DNA of 64,000 bases. Source: Elusimicrobiota bacterium (lineage in GTDB: Bacteria > Elusimicrobiota > Elusimicrobia > UBA1565 > UBA9628). Shown here piece after piece: positions 8,800 to 17,507 of this stretch. Each line of letters starts with the position of its first letter. Position 1 is the first letter of the stretch. Where the stretch lies: assembly GCA_003452935.1 (NCBI GenBank), contig DMMY01000031.1, forward strand, positions 113,787-177,786, in the 5' to 3' direction. A model generated the notes under the pieces. It made no database searches. It was not told the origin of the DNA and saw only the letters and a program-made list of their open reading frames with translations. The position numbers were made by a program, and so were the translations under genes.

Positions 8800-10371
8800 T
8801 TAAACCTTGGGACTGGGCGCGGGATCACCTACGGCCAAGCGCCGGACGGCGTCGCCCCATTGACTCAGTCGATGCCAAACCAGCGCGAGATAGCGCTTGG
8901 CATAGGTCTGCCAGAGGTCGGCGTTCGTCGGCAGCCAGACGGACATGCCGTTGGACCCGGCGCGATCGGCGGTTGAGCCGTTGGCCACCACCATCGCTCG
9001 AAAGGCCGCCGCCGCCGCGTCGAGGACCGGCGCGGAGATTCCCGGCGCCGGCTGCTTGGCGAGCCGGAGGACGAAATCCAGGAAGTCGCCGTAATCCCAG
9101 TAGGCATAGCGGCGCGTCTGCAGGGCGGCCTTGCGGACCGCGGAGAGTCCCGCGGCGTCGAGCTTGGCGATCTCTTGGCTCAAGGGTTTGGCCGCCGCGA
9201 TGAACGCGGGAAGCTTCCGCGCGTCGAGCGCCGAGAAAGTCGCGGCGCGGCTGTAGGCCCTGACGAATTGTTCGGTGATCGCCTTGACGAGCGCCGTGCC
9301 GTCGTCGGGGGGCGCGGCGAGCCACTGTTGAAGGATTTTGTCGTAGGGCCAGCCCTCTCCGGGTTCGCTTTCCTCGGATCCCGCGACGTAGCGGACCGAG
9401 TCCGCCACCTCCGCGACGACTTCGGCCATCGCCATGAGGCAGGCGTCGAAGCCCAGGACGTCGATCGGCCGCCCGATGAGCGCTTGCGCTTTGCGCATGA
9501 CCTCGCCGAGCTGTTCGGTGGTGATGCTGTGGCCGGTCAGGTCGTCGTAGGAAATGTCCAGGGGGGAGATGGGTTTTTTCGGTGAAACGTGCCAGCCGGC
9601 GCCGTGGTCCCAGACGTCGACCATATAGCGCTGCGCCGGAAAGCGCTCGACCGTCCAGCGGATGAACTCGGAGAGCTCGTCGGCGCTGCCCATGTCCGCC
9701 GGAGGCAAGGATTCTATGACGGGGGAACTCGCCTCGCCTGTCTGGGCGCGCTGGATGAGCATTCGGCGCGTCGGCTTGCCGAGCGAAGCCCACTGCACGA
9801 TGATGTTGACGCGGTCGTTGGAGCCGACGCGCTCCATCTGCTTGATGTTCATCGCGCCGAATCTGTCCAGGTTGTTATGGCCGTTGAGGAAGACCATGAA
9901 GGTCCATTCTTTCGGATCGGCTTTCGCCTTCGCTCCGTCGAAGATTGTCCCGGCGGCGAGGCTTGGCTCGGCGCCTTGGGCCGCGGGGGCCTCGGCCGCG
10001 GCCTCAAGCGAGCGCAGGCTGGATGCTGGCGCCGGCCGCGTCCGTGCGGAGGCAGCCGCGGGCGTCGCGGTCCATGTCTGCTGGCCCGGCGCGCTTGGTC
10101 CGGGGAAGGCCGCGGCCGAGCCGTCGATGCGCGGCGCGGGGATGGGTATCGGCGCCGAGAGACCGGCGCCGTTGATTTTGAGCGCTGGCGCCTCGACTTT
10201 AAAAGAACCGGCGCTCAGATGCGGCGCCCGGGACGGCGCCGTCATGGGAGCCACCCGGGCGGGCATGACGGCGGGCGCCACGCGGACGTGCTGCGCGCTC
10301 AGCAGCGGGCCGGCCAAGAGGGGCGACGCGGTCAAAAACAACGTGCCGATGAATTTCATGGAGCTTATCAT
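8800..10371 (-). CDS. exported clostripain-like (C11) cysteine peptidase
   Basis: 523 residues, convergent with the preceding gene. A signal peptide (MKFIGTLFLTASPLLAGPLLSA) is followed by a Pro/Ala-rich leader to ~residue 150, then a C11 peptidase domain beginning WTFMVFLNGHNNLD. The catalytic pair is present: His256 in VWDHGAGWH and Cys311 in GFDACLMAM, 55 residues apart, the spacing I recall for clostripain. The next segment, VRYVAGSEESEPGEGWPYD, is also typical. C11 enzymes cleave after Arg or Lys and self-activate. The first ATG (10371) is used; ATG 10359 (MKFIG) is equally possible, and neither has a clear ribosome-binding site. It probably acts in the periplasm or outside the cell. Confidence 0.88.
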   Translation of the reverse strand: MISSMKFIGTLFLTASPLLAGPLLSAQHVRVAPAVMPARVAPMTAPSRAPHLSAGSFKVEAPALKINGAGLSAPIPIPAPRIDGSAAAFPGPSAPGQQTWTATPAAASARTRPAPASSLRSLEAAAEAPAAQGAEPSLAAGTIFDGAKAKADPKEWTFMVFLNGHNNLDRFGAMNIKQMERVGSNDRVNIIVQWASLGKPTRRMLIQRAQTGEASSPVIESLPPADMGSADELSEFIRWTVERFPAQRYMVDVWDHGAGWHVSPKKPISPLDISYDDLTGHSITTEQLGEVMRKAQALIGRPIDVLGFDACLMAMAEVVAEVADSVRYVAGSEESEPGEGWPYDKILQQWLAAPPDDGTALVKAITEQFVRAYSRAATFSALDARKLPAFIAAAKPLSQEIAKLDAAGLSAVRKAALQTRRYAYWDYGDFLDFVLRLAKQPAPGISAPVLDAAAAAFRAMVVANGSTADRAGSNGMSVWLPTNADLWQTYAKRYLALVWHRLSQWGDAVRRLAVGDPAPSPKV

Positions 10372-10384
10372 AGCGGAAAGGGGA

Positions 10385-10414
10385 GGCGGCCGGCATGGGC
10401 CTTAAGGGCAGTCC
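10385..10414 (-). repeat. dispersed CTTAAG/GCCGG extragenic element
   Basis: Read on the minus strand it is GGACTGCCCTTAAGGCCC followed by ATGCCGGCCGCC. It matches the element at 15792-15820 in 27 of 30 aligned columns. Both copies lie between divergent genes for exported proteins. This one is only 13 bases upstream of the C11 peptidase start. Confidence 0.55.
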
Positions 10415-10441
10415 AACGGGGACATCCGTCCCTGGCCGAGG

Positions 10442-10468
10442 AGGCCCACCTTCGAGTAGGCCTTTTTT
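10442..10468 (+). terminator. weak hairpin with T-run
   Basis: AGGCC (10442-10446) and GGCCT (10459-10463) can pair as a 5-bp stem with a 12-base loop, followed by a run of Ts to 10468. A second small hairpin (GGGAC-ATCC-GTCCC) precedes it. No gene ends here on the plus strand. It could close a short leader transcript or small RNA starting near the repeat element, or be chance. Confidence 0.3.
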
Positions 10469-10532
10469 CATCGGCGGATTACCTATTCGGCCCATCACAA
10501 GCAAACCTATTGTTTCTTACAATCAGGAAAAT

Positions 10533-13500
10533 ATGGGCGTTGTGTTCGGGAAGGCTGCGATGCGGCGCTTTCGCTCTTTCGCCGTTGAAACTCTTTCCGC
10601 CGTCATCGTCGTTCTGCTGGCCTGCCCCCCGCCGGTCCTTCGGGCCGGGAACGTCGTCAGCCCGGTCGCCGCGCAGGGCGGCGTCAGGGCCTTGCCCAAG
10701 CTTCCCAATCAGATCATCTCCGGCGTCTCTCTCCCAGGATTAAAAACTCTCTCCGTTTCCGGCCTCTCCGCGGCCGCGCCTCCGCAGGGTGTTCCCGATT
10801 TGGCGCAGCCCGTGGAGCATAAGCTCCGGGCTTTCTTGAGGCGTGTCGGACCGGCCGTCATCGGCGCCGACCCTGCGTCGGTCGTTGATGCCCAGGCCGG
10901 CCTAGAGGCAGTCGCCCCCCGGAGCCTTCCTGCCGCGGATACGCGGATTTTACGGCGGTCCGAGACGGCGCTTGCTCCTTTTCAGGAGGCGGGTATCCGG
11001 CGGATGCCGCTGGAAAACCTCGCCAGCATCGCCCGTAATATCTGGGAAGGAGGGCCGCTTTCGGAGTTTTCCGCGAGCATCCGGACGCAGCCGACGGCCG
11101 ATCTCCTAAGAAACATCATGCGCGAACTGGCCCGGCAAAATCTGCCGACCCGCGGTTTCCTTCCAGCGTTGGAGGCCGATCGCGCTGATCCCGCCGGGGC
11201 CGTGGCTCGCGCGCTCGCTACGCCGAACATGTCGGCCGCCGCCTGGGCTCGCGTGAAGGCGCCGGCGAAGGCCGATCCCGCGCTGATCGATTACTATGTG
11301 CGCGCCGGGCTGCTTCGCCGCGCCGAGGACGGAAACCTCTACGCGCGCCTTCGTGATCCGTCGATGATGGGCACCGACCCGCAGCACAACCGCTGCCTCG
11401 GTACGGATAGCTGCATGTCGAAAGGCACGGGAACCTTCAAGCCGGTCGGCGTCGCGCTTTCCGGCGGTGAGAAAGCTTCCGTCGCTCTCTACCGGGATCC
11501 GGCGGTGCGAAGGGCTTCCCATGTGCTCCAGGGAGTGCTGACCGCCGATCAGGCGCAGGCTTACGTGAATCGTGATTATCGCAAGCTGCTGGCCAGCCTC
11601 AAGCGCGAACTCTCCGCGGGCGGCGCGGCGCTCCGGAAACTGGCGGCCAAACACCATGTCACCGTCGATATCATCCCGAATCGGTTTCTCACCCTCGAGC
11701 TGGAGGCTCTCCCGATAGCCCCCGAGGGGGAAAGCGCGGCCCGGAGCCTGCGAGCGATCAGCGGCGGCTTGGCGACGGTAGCCCCGAGCGTCCAGCGGGA
11801 GGCTCCTCACCTGATCTGGCTCAAGCCCGCCGCATATTGGAAGATTGCCCGCACCGGCGGCCCGGAGGATGCGGAGAATCCACGGGCCGTCGTTCAGCTC
11901 TACACCGCGAACCACGCCGCGCTGCGCGGCGGAACAATGCGGGCCGCCGACGGGAAGGCGATAGACAATGTCCCTTCAATGCCGGAGCTTGACTGGGACG
12001 CGCGCTATAGCGAGGCAAGCGCCGCGGTCCGCATCGGCTGGTGGGCGGCTGTCTTCAAAGACTATGGCTGGGAGATCCGCCGCGAGGCCGGCGGCAAGCT
12101 CCGCGTCTATGAGCTGGCCTCCGGCCGGCCGCTCGCCGTCGGGAAGAGCCGAGCCCTCGGCTCGCTGCAGGCGGCGCGCGTCGTGAGCGAGGGAAACGCG
12201 CTCGTGAGCGGTTTTTTCCTGCGCAGCCTGTGGCGCGCGAACCTGACGCCGGTCGGTTCGCTCGGCGGCACGCCTTTCCAGGGGCGCAACTCCAACCCTC
12301 GCGCGCGTCTGGACCTCGACACCATCGGCCCGCAGGCGGAGCCGCGGCCAATCGGTCTCTACGCGGCCAAGCGCATCACTCCTCGCGAGTCGCGCAAGTT
12401 CGATCTCACCTGGAGCGGCGATCCTTTTTATTGGAAGGAAGGGATGTGGAAGAAAGGCAGCCCGCTTCATGGCGTCCGCGCGGTAGCGCGCGCGCTGGGC
12501 CTCGACGACAACGATGCGAGCCACGGCATGCGGCTGATGCTGAGGGCGGCTTACGGCGGCCGGCTTGAGCGCTACGCGGACGACCTGGTCCCGCTCCCCG
12601 CGGCCCGTGAGCAGGGGGGGGAGAATGCGGGCCGGCCGCGGGCCGCGCTCGCGCCGGCTGCTGTTCACGTCGAACTTGGGCGCGATTACGAGTTCCCGGA
12701 CCTGAGCCAGTTTGCCATCTCCGTCGAATTGGCCAAGGCCGGCGTGGAGGCGCTGCGCGACCTTTTCGCCCGGGACGGCCTGCCCCGGATTTTAGTCAAC
12801 CGCAACGCGGACGACGCCGTGCGCGTGCTGGAGCGGGGATATTTCGGCACTCTTCATACGCTCACAGCCGACCGGCCCGATCTCCCGCCAGAGATTTTGG
12901 AGCAGCTTCAAGCGGCGGTCGCTTTGCGCCGGTCCTATGAGGAGTGGCACGGCACCTATGGCGAAGGGCCGGCCGCGGGTCGAACTGTCTATGGTTCAGT
13001 GCGCTTCGGCGACCGCGTGGGGAGCGAGCGTTTCATGGAAGATGTCATCCAAGGTATGCGTTCGAGAGTCCCCCGCTCGACCAAGCCGGCGCAAGGCTTC
13101 TATTTGAGCGGCGGCGCCGTGACCTTCGTGATGAAGCCCGCGGCGCTAATGAACGCGACTTTCCTCGGGGGCGACTCCTTCATGAAGAAGATTGCCAGGA
13201 AGCCGGGCGGCATCCGGCATCTGCCCGAGGTGACGATGACGGCGCTGGCTCGCATTGCTTCCGGACAAGGCGAGGAGGCGGCGCTGCGATCGATCCTGCG
13301 CATGCCGGCCGAGGCTCGGCGCGAGGCGTTGCGTCGCGTGCTCGCCTCGGACATCTTCCAGATCGACTACGTCGAGGCGCAGATCCGAAACCCGAGCGCC
13401 GACGACATCGACTGCATCGTGATCAAGAACGACGTTCAGGATTGGCCGGCGGGATATCTGCCGGACCCGCGGGCGGGCGGGCACGCGCAGGCGCTGGAGA

Positions 13501-13550
13501 AAGTCCGCGAACTGGCCAAGAGGCGCGGCATCCCGTTGATGGAAACATAG
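10533..13550 (+). CDS. exported protein of unknown function, ~1,005 residues
   Basis: I do not recognise a family. The frame is open from 10395, but those residues look non-coding. ATG 10533 has AGGA five bases upstream and a TACAAT -10-like box just before that. ATG 10560 is an alternative. Either start gives a signal peptide (FAVETLSAVIVVLLACPPPVLRAG). An Ala/Pro/Leu-rich leader follows (VSGLSAAAPP). The globular part has a small Cys loop (HNRCLGTDSCMSKGTG), a basic and acidic helical middle region, and a C-terminal half with the phrases HVELGRDYEFPDLSQFAISV, RILVNRNADDAVRVLERGYF and DIDCIVIKNDVQDWPAGYLP. No transmembrane segment is seen after the signal. The leader style matches the exported neighbours at 6309 and 8800-10371. 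Confidence 0.7.
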   Translation: MGVVFGKAAMRRFRSFAVETLSAVIVVLLACPPPVLRAGNVVSPVAAQGGVRALPKLPNQIISGVSLPGLKTLSVSGLSAAAPPQGVPDLAQPVEHKLRAFLRRVGPAVIGADPASVVDAQAGLEAVAPRSLPAADTRILRRSETALAPFQEAGIRRMPLENLASIARNIWEGGPLSEFSASIRTQPTADLLRNIMRELARQNLPTRGFLPALEADRADPAGAVARALATPNMSAAAWARVKAPAKADPALIDYYVRAGLLRRAEDGNLYARLRDPSMMGTDPQHNRCLGTDSCMSKGTGTFKPVGVALSGGEKASVALYRDPAVRRASHVLQGVLTADQAQAYVNRDYRKLLASLKRELSAGGAALRKLAAKHHVTVDIIPNRFLTLELEALPIAPEGESAARSLRAISGGLATVAPSVQREAPHLIWLKPAAYWKIARTGGPEDAENPRAVVQLYTANHAALRGGTMRAADGKAIDNVPSMPELDWDARYSEASAAVRIGWWAAVFKDYGWEIRREAGGKLRVYELASGRPLAVGKSRALGSLQAARVVSEGNALVSGFFLRSLWRANLTPVGSLGGTPFQGRNSNPRARLDLDTIGPQAEPRPIGLYAAKRITPRESRKFDLTWSGDPFYWKEGMWKKGSPLHGVRAVARALGLDDNDASHGMRLMLRAAYGGRLERYADDLVPLPAAREQGGENAGRPRAALAPAAVHVELGRDYEFPDLSQFAISVELAKAGVEALRDLFARDGLPRILVNRNADDAVRVLERGYFGTLHTLTADRPDLPPEILEQLQAAVALRRSYEEWHGTYGEGPAAGRTVYGSVRFGDRVGSERFMEDVIQGMRSRVPRSTKPAQGFYLSGGAVTFVMKPAALMNATFLGGDSFMKKIARKPGGIRHLPEVTMTALARIASGQGEEAALRSILRMPAEARREALRRVLASDIFQIDYVEAQIRNPSADDIDCIVIKNDVQDWPAGYLPDPRAGGHAQALEKVRELAKRRGIPLMET

Positions 13551-13666
13551 GCTGCGGCGCATTCGCGCAAACTCGTCGCCGCCGCTTGCGATGACGGGAT
13601 GCCTCCGGGGAGGAATGCCTTATCCTGAAGATCGCGCTGCTCGCCGTCGGAAGCGGCCGGATAATC

Positions 13667-15733
13667 TTATGGCCGATTCCCGGACACGGGCAAGGCCTGC
13701 TCCGCGCCGAGTTTTTTTAATTCCGCCCGGACAGCTTCCATTCCGGTCCAGTGCGGCGGCGGGTCCTTCAGCGATTTCTTAAGTTCGCGCGCGGCTTCTT
13801 CGCGGCGGCCCAGCGCCAGATAGATCAGGCCCTTGGTCTGAAGCGCGTCGCTGGCGAGCATGCGGCGCGCTTCTGGGGCATACGACGCGGCAGCCATATC
13901 CGCGAAGTCGCAGGCTTCGAGCGCCCTGCTGAAATCCTTCTTGCCGAAGTGTATCGAACAGAGGGCGAGGAAGGCTTTCGCGTTGAACGGGTTGAGCCGT
14001 ATGGCCTCGGCGAGCGCGGATTGCGCCCCGGCGGCGTCGCCGGCCGAGAAGCGCTTGATTCCTTCCGCCGCGAGCTTTCGGGAAGTCTCCGGTTCCACCG
14101 GCCCGAGCTTATCGCCTGGCATCCGCAGCCCGCGCTCCGCGGCTAGAATTTCGGCCGTCTGGCGCAGTTTCGGTATCGGCGTATGGCGAAGAATCATGAG
14201 TTCGCGTCCGGCTTCTTCTTCACGGCCCAGTCTGAGCAAGGCGCCGGCCTTAACCAGCCGGAAATAGGGTTTGCAGGGGTCCATCGCGGCGGCGTTATTG
14301 ATCAGCGCGAGAGATTTTTCGTATTTGCCTTGCCGCTTTTTAATTTCGGCCAGGTGGGCCAGGAACAACGGGCGCAACCTTTCAAGCCCTTCCGACGTCT
14401 GCTGCGAAAAAAAATTGCTTAAGAAAAAGTCGCGAAAACTTTTCTCGGAAGATCCGGTTTTTTCAAGCAGGCCCGGCCGCGCGCCGTCGATAAAGCTCAT
14501 GAGCGAGAGCGCTTTTTCCGAGAGGACGCCTGCGCGCGCTTCGACTTCGGTCAAAAGGCGGGACGAGGAGTTGTCCATGTAGACCAGCGCGTAGGAGAAG
14601 GCGTGCCGCAGCTCTTTCAGAGTCAACCCTTGAGGCGTCCGGGCCCCCGGCACTTCTTTAAGCCAGCCGAGACCCATGGCGCGCCCGGCCTTGACCAGTT
14701 CGCCCCAGACCAGCGCGTTGTACGCCGGCCGCCAGTGCACATCGTCGGCTATCTGGCTGGAGCCTGTAATCTCGTCGCGTGAAACCGCGTAAAAAGCTTT
14801 TTCAAGGTCACAGAGGCCTGCGCCGTGTCGGGCCGCCACGTGCCGTATCATTTCGTTTCTGGACGGTGACGCGCGGGCCTGTCTGGCGTCTAGTTCGAGG
14901 ATTTTTTTATAGGCCTCTTTGGCTTCCTTGGGCCTGCCGGCGCCATGCAACGCTTTGCCGAGATAAAATAGGGCGAACAGGTCGAAGGGGTCTTTCTTTA
15001 GGATGGCGTCGAACTTGCCGGTTGCCTGCGCGAAGTCGCCTTTTTCAAGGGCCGTCATCCCTGAAACGAAGTCAATGTTTTCCGCCGGTGCCGCGCCGCT
15101 TGGCGGCATGTCTCCCAGGTTTGCCGGCAGCGTGCAGAAGATGAGGGGCAATTTTCTTCGCGACGCTTCCTTCGCCATTGAATCAAGGCGCCGCTCCTGC
15201 ATCTTCAGGCTTGCTTTGATGGCGGCTGTCTTTTGTCCGCCGCGCCAGGAGTAGGCCAGTTCTGTGAGCTTCCTGAAGCGCCGCTGCGCCTCGAAATAAA
15301 GGCCGGGACAGGGATATGAGCCGCCTTCGTTGTTGCCGCTGAGCATCACGATCAGGTCCGGTTCATATTCCAGGATCTCATGAAAGACGGTTTCTATCCG
15401 TGAGCTCTCATAGGCGCCCATCCCGCAGTTGATGACTTCCAGGCCGCGGCTGCCGCCCGTCATCTCGTCTCTGACGCCGAGGATGGACGCCGCAGACTCG
15501 CCTACTATGAATATCCTTTTAACGCCGGCCGGCTTCGGCAGGCTGAAAGAACGGGCCAGGCTTGTCCTGCGGTTTGGCCTAGCCATGCATCCTCCGGCCT
15601 TGTCGCATGAAACGAGGAAGAAGGGTTTTTTTACGTCCTCGCAGACGACGGCCGCATAGTTCAGGGTCTGCGCCGCCGCAGGAAGCGGGGCGGCCGCGAA
15701 GGCGAGCAATAGGTAAGGTAAATGATGGCGCAC
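13667..15733 (-). CDS. exported SGNH hydrolase-like protein with TPR repeats
   Basis: 688 residues with signal peptide (LPYLLLAFAAAPLPAAAQ). Residues ~72-140 carry SGNH/GDSL-type blocks: IFIVGESAAS with putative nucleophile Ser80 (GES in place of GDS), INCGMGAYES with Gly104, and MLSGNNE with Asn134/135. Near residue 330, IADDVHWRPAYNAL supplies the block V Asp/His. Between and after these are TPR-like helix pairs (EKGDFAQATGKFDAILKKDP, GKFDAILKKDPFDLFALFYLG, then AAGAQSALAEAIRLNPFNAK and FSRALEACDFADMAAASYAP). SGNH enzymes remove acyl groups from glycans or lipids; TPRs usually bind partners. The combination suggests a periplasmic deacylase or acyltransferase accessory, but the substrate is unknown. 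It is convergent with the unknown gene upstream, with 116 bases between them. Confidence 0.72.
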   Translation of the reverse strand: MRHHLPYLLLAFAAAPLPAAAQTLNYAAVVCEDVKKPFFLVSCDKAGGCMARPNRRTSLARSFSLPKPAGVKRIFIVGESAASILGVRDEMTGGSRGLEVINCGMGAYESSRIETVFHEILEYEPDLIVMLSGNNEGGSYPCPGLYFEAQRRFRKLTELAYSWRGGQKTAAIKASLKMQERRLDSMAKEASRRKLPLIFCTLPANLGDMPPSGAAPAENIDFVSGMTALEKGDFAQATGKFDAILKKDPFDLFALFYLGKALHGAGRPKEAKEAYKKILELDARQARASPSRNEMIRHVAARHGAGLCDLEKAFYAVSRDEITGSSQIADDVHWRPAYNALVWGELVKAGRAMGLGWLKEVPGARTPQGLTLKELRHAFSYALVYMDNSSSRLLTEVEARAGVLSEKALSLMSFIDGARPGLLEKTGSSEKSFRDFFLSNFFSQQTSEGLERLRPLFLAHLAEIKKRQGKYEKSLALINNAAAMDPCKPYFRLVKAGALLRLGREEEAGRELMILRHTPIPKLRQTAEILAAERGLRMPGDKLGPVEPETSRKLAAEGIKRFSAGDAAGAQSALAEAIRLNPFNAKAFLALCSIHFGKKDFSRALEACDFADMAAASYAPEARRMLASDALQTKGLIYLALGRREEAARELKKSLKDPPPHWTGMEAVRAELKKLGAEQALPVSGNRP

Positions 15734-15791
15734 TTTGGATTTGAAACGAAATTATTTTACCAAACAGCGGCAGCTTGTTCATGGTTGACAG

Positions 15792-15820
15792 GGCGGCCGG
15801 CAGGGTCTTAAGGGAAGTCC
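15792..15820 (-). repeat. dispersed CTTAAG/GCCGG extragenic element
   Basis: Minus-strand reading GGACTTCCCTTAAGACCC followed by TGCCGGCCGCC, nearly the same as 10385-10414. It lies 58 bases upstream of the SGNH gene start and 165 bases upstream of the FecR gene, again between divergent exported-protein genes. Confidence 0.55.
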
Positions 15821-15942
15821 ATGTCTCCGTGCGGGCTCAAGGCACGCTTATACAAGAGGATAACCAGCCGCGATTCTGGCCGAAGTTCGCTATTAGGAAA
15901 AGATGATCTGAAATATTATTCTCCAATGTAACAAAAATTATC

Positions 15943-15971
15943 TTGACGCTTACGAGGGGCGCTGTTAAACT
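15943..15971 (+). promoter_or_regulatory. sigma-70-type promoter of the fecR-barrel-giant-porV operon
   Basis: TTGACG (15943-15948) and TAAACT (15966-15971) are separated by 17 bases, and a TG one base before the -10 box makes it an extended -10. Transcription would begin near 15978, leaving only about 8 untranslated bases before ATG 15986. The flanking DNA is clearly AT-richer than the surroundings. Confidence 0.55.
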
Positions 15972-15985
15972 CAAAGCAGGCCCCC

Positions 15986-17503
15986 ATGACGAGGCATTTT
16001 GCCGTACGCGCGGCTATTTTTCTTTTTTTGACGCTGTCGGGGCTGTTCCCGGCCGCGGCCGAGTCCCTCGCTCGCCTGAGCTCCATCTCTGGCGTGGTGC
16101 AATGGCGATCCCACGGCTCCCAAGCCTGGGTTTTGCTCGGTCGCGCGCCCTTGGAACTGGGCCTTGGCGACATGCTGCGCACCGGCTACGGCGCGCGGGC
16201 CAGGCTGGATTTTTTGGATGGGTCGCGCGTGGAATTGGAGGGCAATTCCGCGCTTACCTTGGAAGAGTCCACCGGCTACCGGACCGCGGTGGAACTGGGT
16301 CCGGGCATATTGCATGTCTGGGTCAAGAAAGCCGCCTCGCGCAACTTCCAGGTTCGGACCCCCGTGGCCAGCTGTTCGGCCCGGGGCACCGAATTCCGGG
16401 TGGAGGTATTCCTGGGGGGGCGCACGGTGGTCGATCTGTATCAGGGGCTCTTGGGAGTGGAGGACCATAAAGGCCAGTCCGTGCTCCTGCATGCCAAGGA
16501 GCGCATCGAGATTGATGCCTCGGGCCTGTCCAACCCCGAGGCCATGCCCTCGGCCGTTGAGGCGCGGCGTCTGAGCTTCAATGACATGATGAGGCGTGAA
16601 CTGAGCCTGGACCTGGCCCAGGACGCTTTCCAGTCCGCGGCTGCCCGGGAGATGCGCCTGGCGCAGTACCAAGAGGGAAAAGTCCTGACCGACCTGGCCG
16701 GAGACCGGGTGCGCGTGGAGCAGTACGTCATCCGGCCGCGGCCGGATCAGTTCAAGTTCGTGGCGCTCAACGGGCGGCCCTCCCGTTTCGACTTCTTCTA
16801 CTTTCTCGGCACATTCAATCAAGCTTTGCCCCAGGACCTGTCGTCTGCCTTGGCGCAGCTGCGGGGCCGGGCGGGGGAGGCCCCGGATTGCTGGCTCACG
16901 GCTTTCGAGGCCGGCCGCTCCAACGGCAAGGATTCCCTGGTCGACGCGGCTCAAGGGGGGCATCCCGTCGACGTCAACAATAACGCGGATATGGACGACG
17001 ACGTGTCCTTGCTCTTCGACAGCGCGGCTAATCGCTACGTGGACGTCTCCGGCCGGCCCGTGTATCAAACGCTTTTCGATCGCTACGGCTTCTACGTTAA
17101 CGGCGGCCTCAAATACGGCTGGACCGGCAATAACCTGCAAAGCTACGCCGGGGCGATCGCGGCGACCACGAACGATCCTGTTTCCGGGGCGGCTTTGTCC
17201 GTTGCCTTGCCGACGCGCAGCAGGAATGTGACCTATCCCAACGGGCAAGAGGCGCATCAGGTCGTGTGTGAATACTACGAAGACGGGACCTTCATCCAAT
17301 GGGACAACCGCGGCGTGGACGGCGAGGGCCGCGCTGCCGGGGGGGCGGATTTTGCCGGCCTGACCGGACCCGCTTACCAGGAACGGCTCCTGCATTTCAA
17401 TTTCGAACAGACGGCCAGGGCTTCGGAGTTCGGGGGCCGGAAGATCGACCTCGTCGTGGCGCCGAAGATACTCATACAGACCGGACTGATCAGACCGGAC
17501 TGA
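15986..17503 (+). CDS. FecR-domain exported protein
   Basis: 505 residues. A signal peptide (AAIFLFLTLSGLFPAAA) is followed by a FecR domain at ~30-165: LSSISGVVQWRSHGSQAW, then LGDMLRTGYGARARLDFLDG, LGPGILHVWVKK, and FQVRTPVASCSARGTEFRV. Such domains occur in anti-sigma regulators but also, as here without a cytoplasmic sigma-binding helix, in periplasmic or surface proteins. The remaining ~340 residues are unassigned; an Asp/Asn-rich stretch near 330 (DVNNNADMDDDVSLLFD) resembles a calcium loop. It is the first gene of a compact operon with a beta-barrel, the giant surface protein and its PorV-like partner, so a role in assembling or sensing that surface structure is plausible. Confidence 0.8.
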   Translation: MTRHFAVRAAIFLFLTLSGLFPAAAESLARLSSISGVVQWRSHGSQAWVLLGRAPLELGLGDMLRTGYGARARLDFLDGSRVELEGNSALTLEESTGYRTAVELGPGILHVWVKKAASRNFQVRTPVASCSARGTEFRVEVFLGGRTVVDLYQGLLGVEDHKGQSVLLHAKERIEIDASGLSNPEAMPSAVEARRLSFNDMMRRELSLDLAQDAFQSAAAREMRLAQYQEGKVLTDLAGDRVRVEQYVIRPRPDQFKFVALNGRPSRFDFFYFLGTFNQALPQDLSSALAQLRGRAGEAPDCWLTAFEAGRSNGKDSLVDAAQGGHPVDVNNNADMDDDVSLLFDSAANRYVDVSGRPVYQTLFDRYGFYVNGGLKYGWTGNNLQSYAGAIAATTNDPVSGAALSVALPTRSRNVTYPNGQEAHQVVCEYYEDGTFIQWDNRGVDGEGRAAGGADFAGLTGPAYQERLLHFNFEQTARASEFGGRKIDLVVAPKILIQTGLIRPD

Positions 17504-17507
17504 TGCC

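Noticed and set aside
10395..10532. N-terminal extension of the unknown exported protein
   Set aside because: It would place a signal peptide ~60 residues inside the protein and covers a repeat element and hairpin; starts at 10533 or 10560 are better.
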